A stretch of 64,000 nt of DNA from Hepsetus odoe (Eukaryota > Chordata > Actinopteri > Characiformes > Hepsetidae). How positions within the stretch are numbered: position 1 is the stretch's first letter; each line of letters begins with the position of its first letter. The position numbers and the translations under genes were made by a program. The notes below the pieces were generated by a model. It searched no databases, was not told the origin of the DNA, and saw nothing but the letters and a program-made list of their open reading frames with translations. The stretch spans positions 18,418,759 to 18,482,758 of the forward strand of contig CM029367.1 of NCBI GenBank assembly GCA_017165825.1, read 5' to 3'. Positions 61,546 through 64,000 of the stretch are shown here, one piece after another.

Positions 61546-62143
61546 ACAACTGCTCATGAAGGTAAGGTGGCACATATGCATCTGAAGATTAATGCATTTA
61601 GAAAGAGGGGAGATACCGTTGCCTTAGACTAGGAGGAAATCCTACACTCTTCCTCACTAAATTTCAGCTGAACAGAAGAAAATGAAGCTATAATTCATTT
61701 CTAGCCTTTGTGGAGGTGTTTACTCCCCGGCTTTAGACTTTGTGCTTTTCTTTGAATCTGGACGGGGGAGAGATCAGGTTTACAGTGTGATGTATTATTC
61801 AGCCACCATGACTGATGTGTTCATTGTAAGGTTCGCTAAATAATCCCCTTAACACTCTCCAGATGGGCGAAAACACATTAGACTCTTTCATCTAAAACTA
61901 GAGTGACGTGGATGGAGCCTAACCTCTTAAGACCAATTAAACCAAACAGGCAGGTCTCTGATGCCGGCGAGGTGTATATGTGGTCCAGAAACGACCTGCA
62001 GAATATGACCAAATGTGCAGATGGTGATATCGCACTGACCAAATGTTGGACTTTGCAAGTGTGCAATCAATACACTTCTATCGCTAGAGTTTAGAGCAGC
62101 CTACTACCTCTGCTGAAGTGCTTTAGGTGCCTCAGACCTTTCC

Positions 62144-62229
<86 letters not shown>

Positions 62230-62232
62230 TAC

Positions 62233-62288
<56 letters not shown>
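62144..62288. repeat. (ATAG)n-(ACAG)n-(ATAG)n microsatellite
   Basis: About 145 bases of GATA-type tetranucleotides with a GACA block of about 40 bases in the middle. Confidence 0.96.
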
Positions 62289-62399
62289 TATTGTATAGTC
62301 ATTATTACAAAAATATATTAATTGATTTTTTAAAATAAAAAAGTGGTATTCTAAACTATTCTAAAATGTTTAAGAATATTGGACTGGAAGCAAAAAACC

Positions 62400-62400
62400 C

Positions 62401-62460
<60 letters not shown>

Positions 62461-62517
62461 GTCTGTCTGTCTGTCTGTCTGCCTTTCTGTCTGCCTTTCT
62501 GTCTGTCCGTCCGTCCA
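62400..62517. repeat. (ATCT)n-(GTCT)n microsatellite
   Basis: About 60 bases of ATCT followed by GTCT with 'gccttt' and 'gtcc' variants. It is the reverse complement of the tract at 62144-62288, 111 bases away. Confidence 0.96.
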
Positions 62518-63506
62518 TCAATTGGACAAGTCTGTGTGCACTAAATTAGATAATCCTAGTCTTTGTTTATTCTTTGTTTATGACCTGCAGATAAAGGTTG
62601 TCAGAGCAAATAAAGCACGAATCTGCTAAACAATTTTTTGATTACAAAACAAATCTTCAGCAGTATGTACAGCGTTTAAAGAGTGGTACTGACCTATTCA
62701 AGTGATTTCCACTGCGAGGTTGAAACAATAAAGCTCTTAATAAGGGTTAAAAAAAGATTACATTAAGAAATGTGTTAAAATGACATATATTCAGAAATAC
62801 ATACATTTACATTCCAACTTGTTCATCAGATTGGGAATTTAATTTATTGTTAAGGCCGTTTTGATAGAACTCTAATAGTGCCTCAGAAAGAAAGATGCAT
62901 CAACACATTTCTGCATTTTGTCAAGGTAATGAGAAACAGTGTAGCAATGTCAAAGTTTATATTTTAAAACTTTAGACACACGATGTTTTTTCCTCGTTAT
63001 TTTCACAAAGCCACATTTTTTCAAGGCACGCACGGCATCTCGGCAGGCGAACCGAATGTATTTCCAAAATGTCACGCAAAACTGAGCATAGTGAAGCTAA
63101 TTCAGCTAAATCTACTTAACAATTGTAGATCTCATTCCAGAGGTTCAGAAGGGATAAAAGTTAGACAAACTCTTGTCTTATCCAGTCTTTCTGCTCGGTG
63201 TGGGGTCACTGAACTGGGCAGCAAAAACATGCTTCAGGGCCCGAGAAGCTCAAAGGAGGACCTGATCCAGGATGAGATTATTCCCTCAGTGACATTGATC
63301 TTATTGACAGGAGCTACAAATCCAGCATCAACTCTCCTTCCAAACTTTTTTATGACTGAATGCTACTGAATTCAAGCGCCTCCTCGGGCTTCTTGCACAG
63401 TGTCCAACCACTCGGACATGATGCTGAAAGAGAGGGGAAAGCGGCTCAGACTTAAAGAGGAACGGAAGCATGAACTCCACTTCCATTTCAAGCAGTCAGC
63501 TCGGCT

Positions 63507-63509
<3 letters not shown>

Positions 63510-63543
<34 letters not shown>

Positions 63544-63560
63544 ACACACACACACACACA
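63510..63560. repeat. (CA)n microsatellite
   Basis: CA repeat with one AGA interruption near 63539. Confidence 0.93.
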
Positions 63561-63612
63561 TTAAAAGTTTGGCTAAGAATGTGTTACTATAGGCAAAGAA
63601 AAATATTGAAAG

Positions 63613-63666
63613 ATATATTATATTATATTATATTATATTATATTATATTATATTATATTATATTAT
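63613..63666. repeat. (TATTA)n pentanucleotide repeat
   Basis: About ten TATTA units, uninterrupted. Confidence 0.93.
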
Positions 63667-64000
63667 CTAATATTTTTGGTGTGTGTGAGGCAATGATGGG
63701 GACTGGTCTGAAACTGGATTATTTATTTATTTTTTGGTATTAATTCGTTTTAATATTTACTCCCGATTGGAATGAAAGGTTGGCAAAAATGTAAACGGAA
63801 ATAAATGAATTTGACATAAATAATCAAAAAACAACTCGAGAGTGAGACACGGAGCACACTCCCGTGTAAAAAGAGTAAGATTATAAATTAACGCGTAAAT
63901 AGTTCACACACTCGAGTCACTGAAGATCGGTGAACATCGCCGCTCATTTCATACAGACGAGAGCATTTCTGTAAATCAGGTGTTCGTCATCCACCCTGCC

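Larger units (their letters stand above)
61546..64000. other. Sequence upstream of HPSE2
   Basis: No gene recognised. Contains the inverted GATA/GACA arrays, a (CA)n tract, a (TATTA)n tract and a mildly CpG-rich end (63840-63960). Confidence 0.6.

Noticed and set aside
62144..62517. CRISPR-like array
   Set aside because: The units are simple tetranucleotide tandem repeats without spacers, in a vertebrate genome.
1..64000. A novel multi-gene system
   Set aside because: Apart from hps1, hpse2 and decayed mobile elements, no set of coding regions was found on either strand.

Overview
The window is vertebrate genomic DNA, almost certainly from a teleost fish. It is AT-rich, most of it is intron, and it carries many microsatellites, tRNA-derived SINEs and decayed Tc1/mariner elements of kinds common in fish. 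The SINE tails (a 'cgctctggataagagcg' core followed by repeated 'taaatg') suggest an otophysan such as a characin, catfish or electric fish. That last step is inference from remembered repeat families, not a search.

Two protein-coding genes are recognised, both on the minus strand and in tandem. The right gene is hpse2 (heparanase-2). Its complete coding sequence of 12 exons runs from an ATG at 61274 to a TAA at 12241 and encodes 578 residues over 49 kb. The left gene is hps1, a subunit of the BLOC-3 Rab exchange factor. Thirteen coding exons run from an ATG at 5670 to 221 and encode 499 residues. The last roughly 200 residues lie beyond the left edge. All exon edges were read from the minus strand: each intron starts GT and ends AG, and the reading phase closes across every junction. 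HPS1 and HPSE2 are also neighbours on human 10q24, so this is a conserved block.

Layout from left to right: hps1 with a SINE and an (AT)n tract in its introns (1-5670); the hps1 5' region with a CT-rich tract, an ETS plus E-box promoter candidate and a GA tract (5671-7290); about 5 kb between the genes, part of which is probably the hpse2 3' UTR (7290-12240); hpse2 exons 12 to 2 with large introns (12241-58120); a CpG-rich block around hpse2 exon 1 (about 59995-61545); and upstream sequence with large inverted GATA/GACA arrays (61546-64000). The 18.5-kb intron 3 of hpse2 holds most of the mobile elements.

No nested gene, RNA gene, CRISPR array or novel multi-gene system is visible. The points most worth a second look are the replacement of the heparanase nucleophile by glycine in hpse2, a lysosome-type E-box beside an ETS site upstream of hps1, a CTCF-like motif in hpse2 intron 11, a palindrome in the hpse2 upstream region, and a nested repeat/mariner structure at 50.8-51.5 kb. 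Family alignments were made from memory, without database searches.
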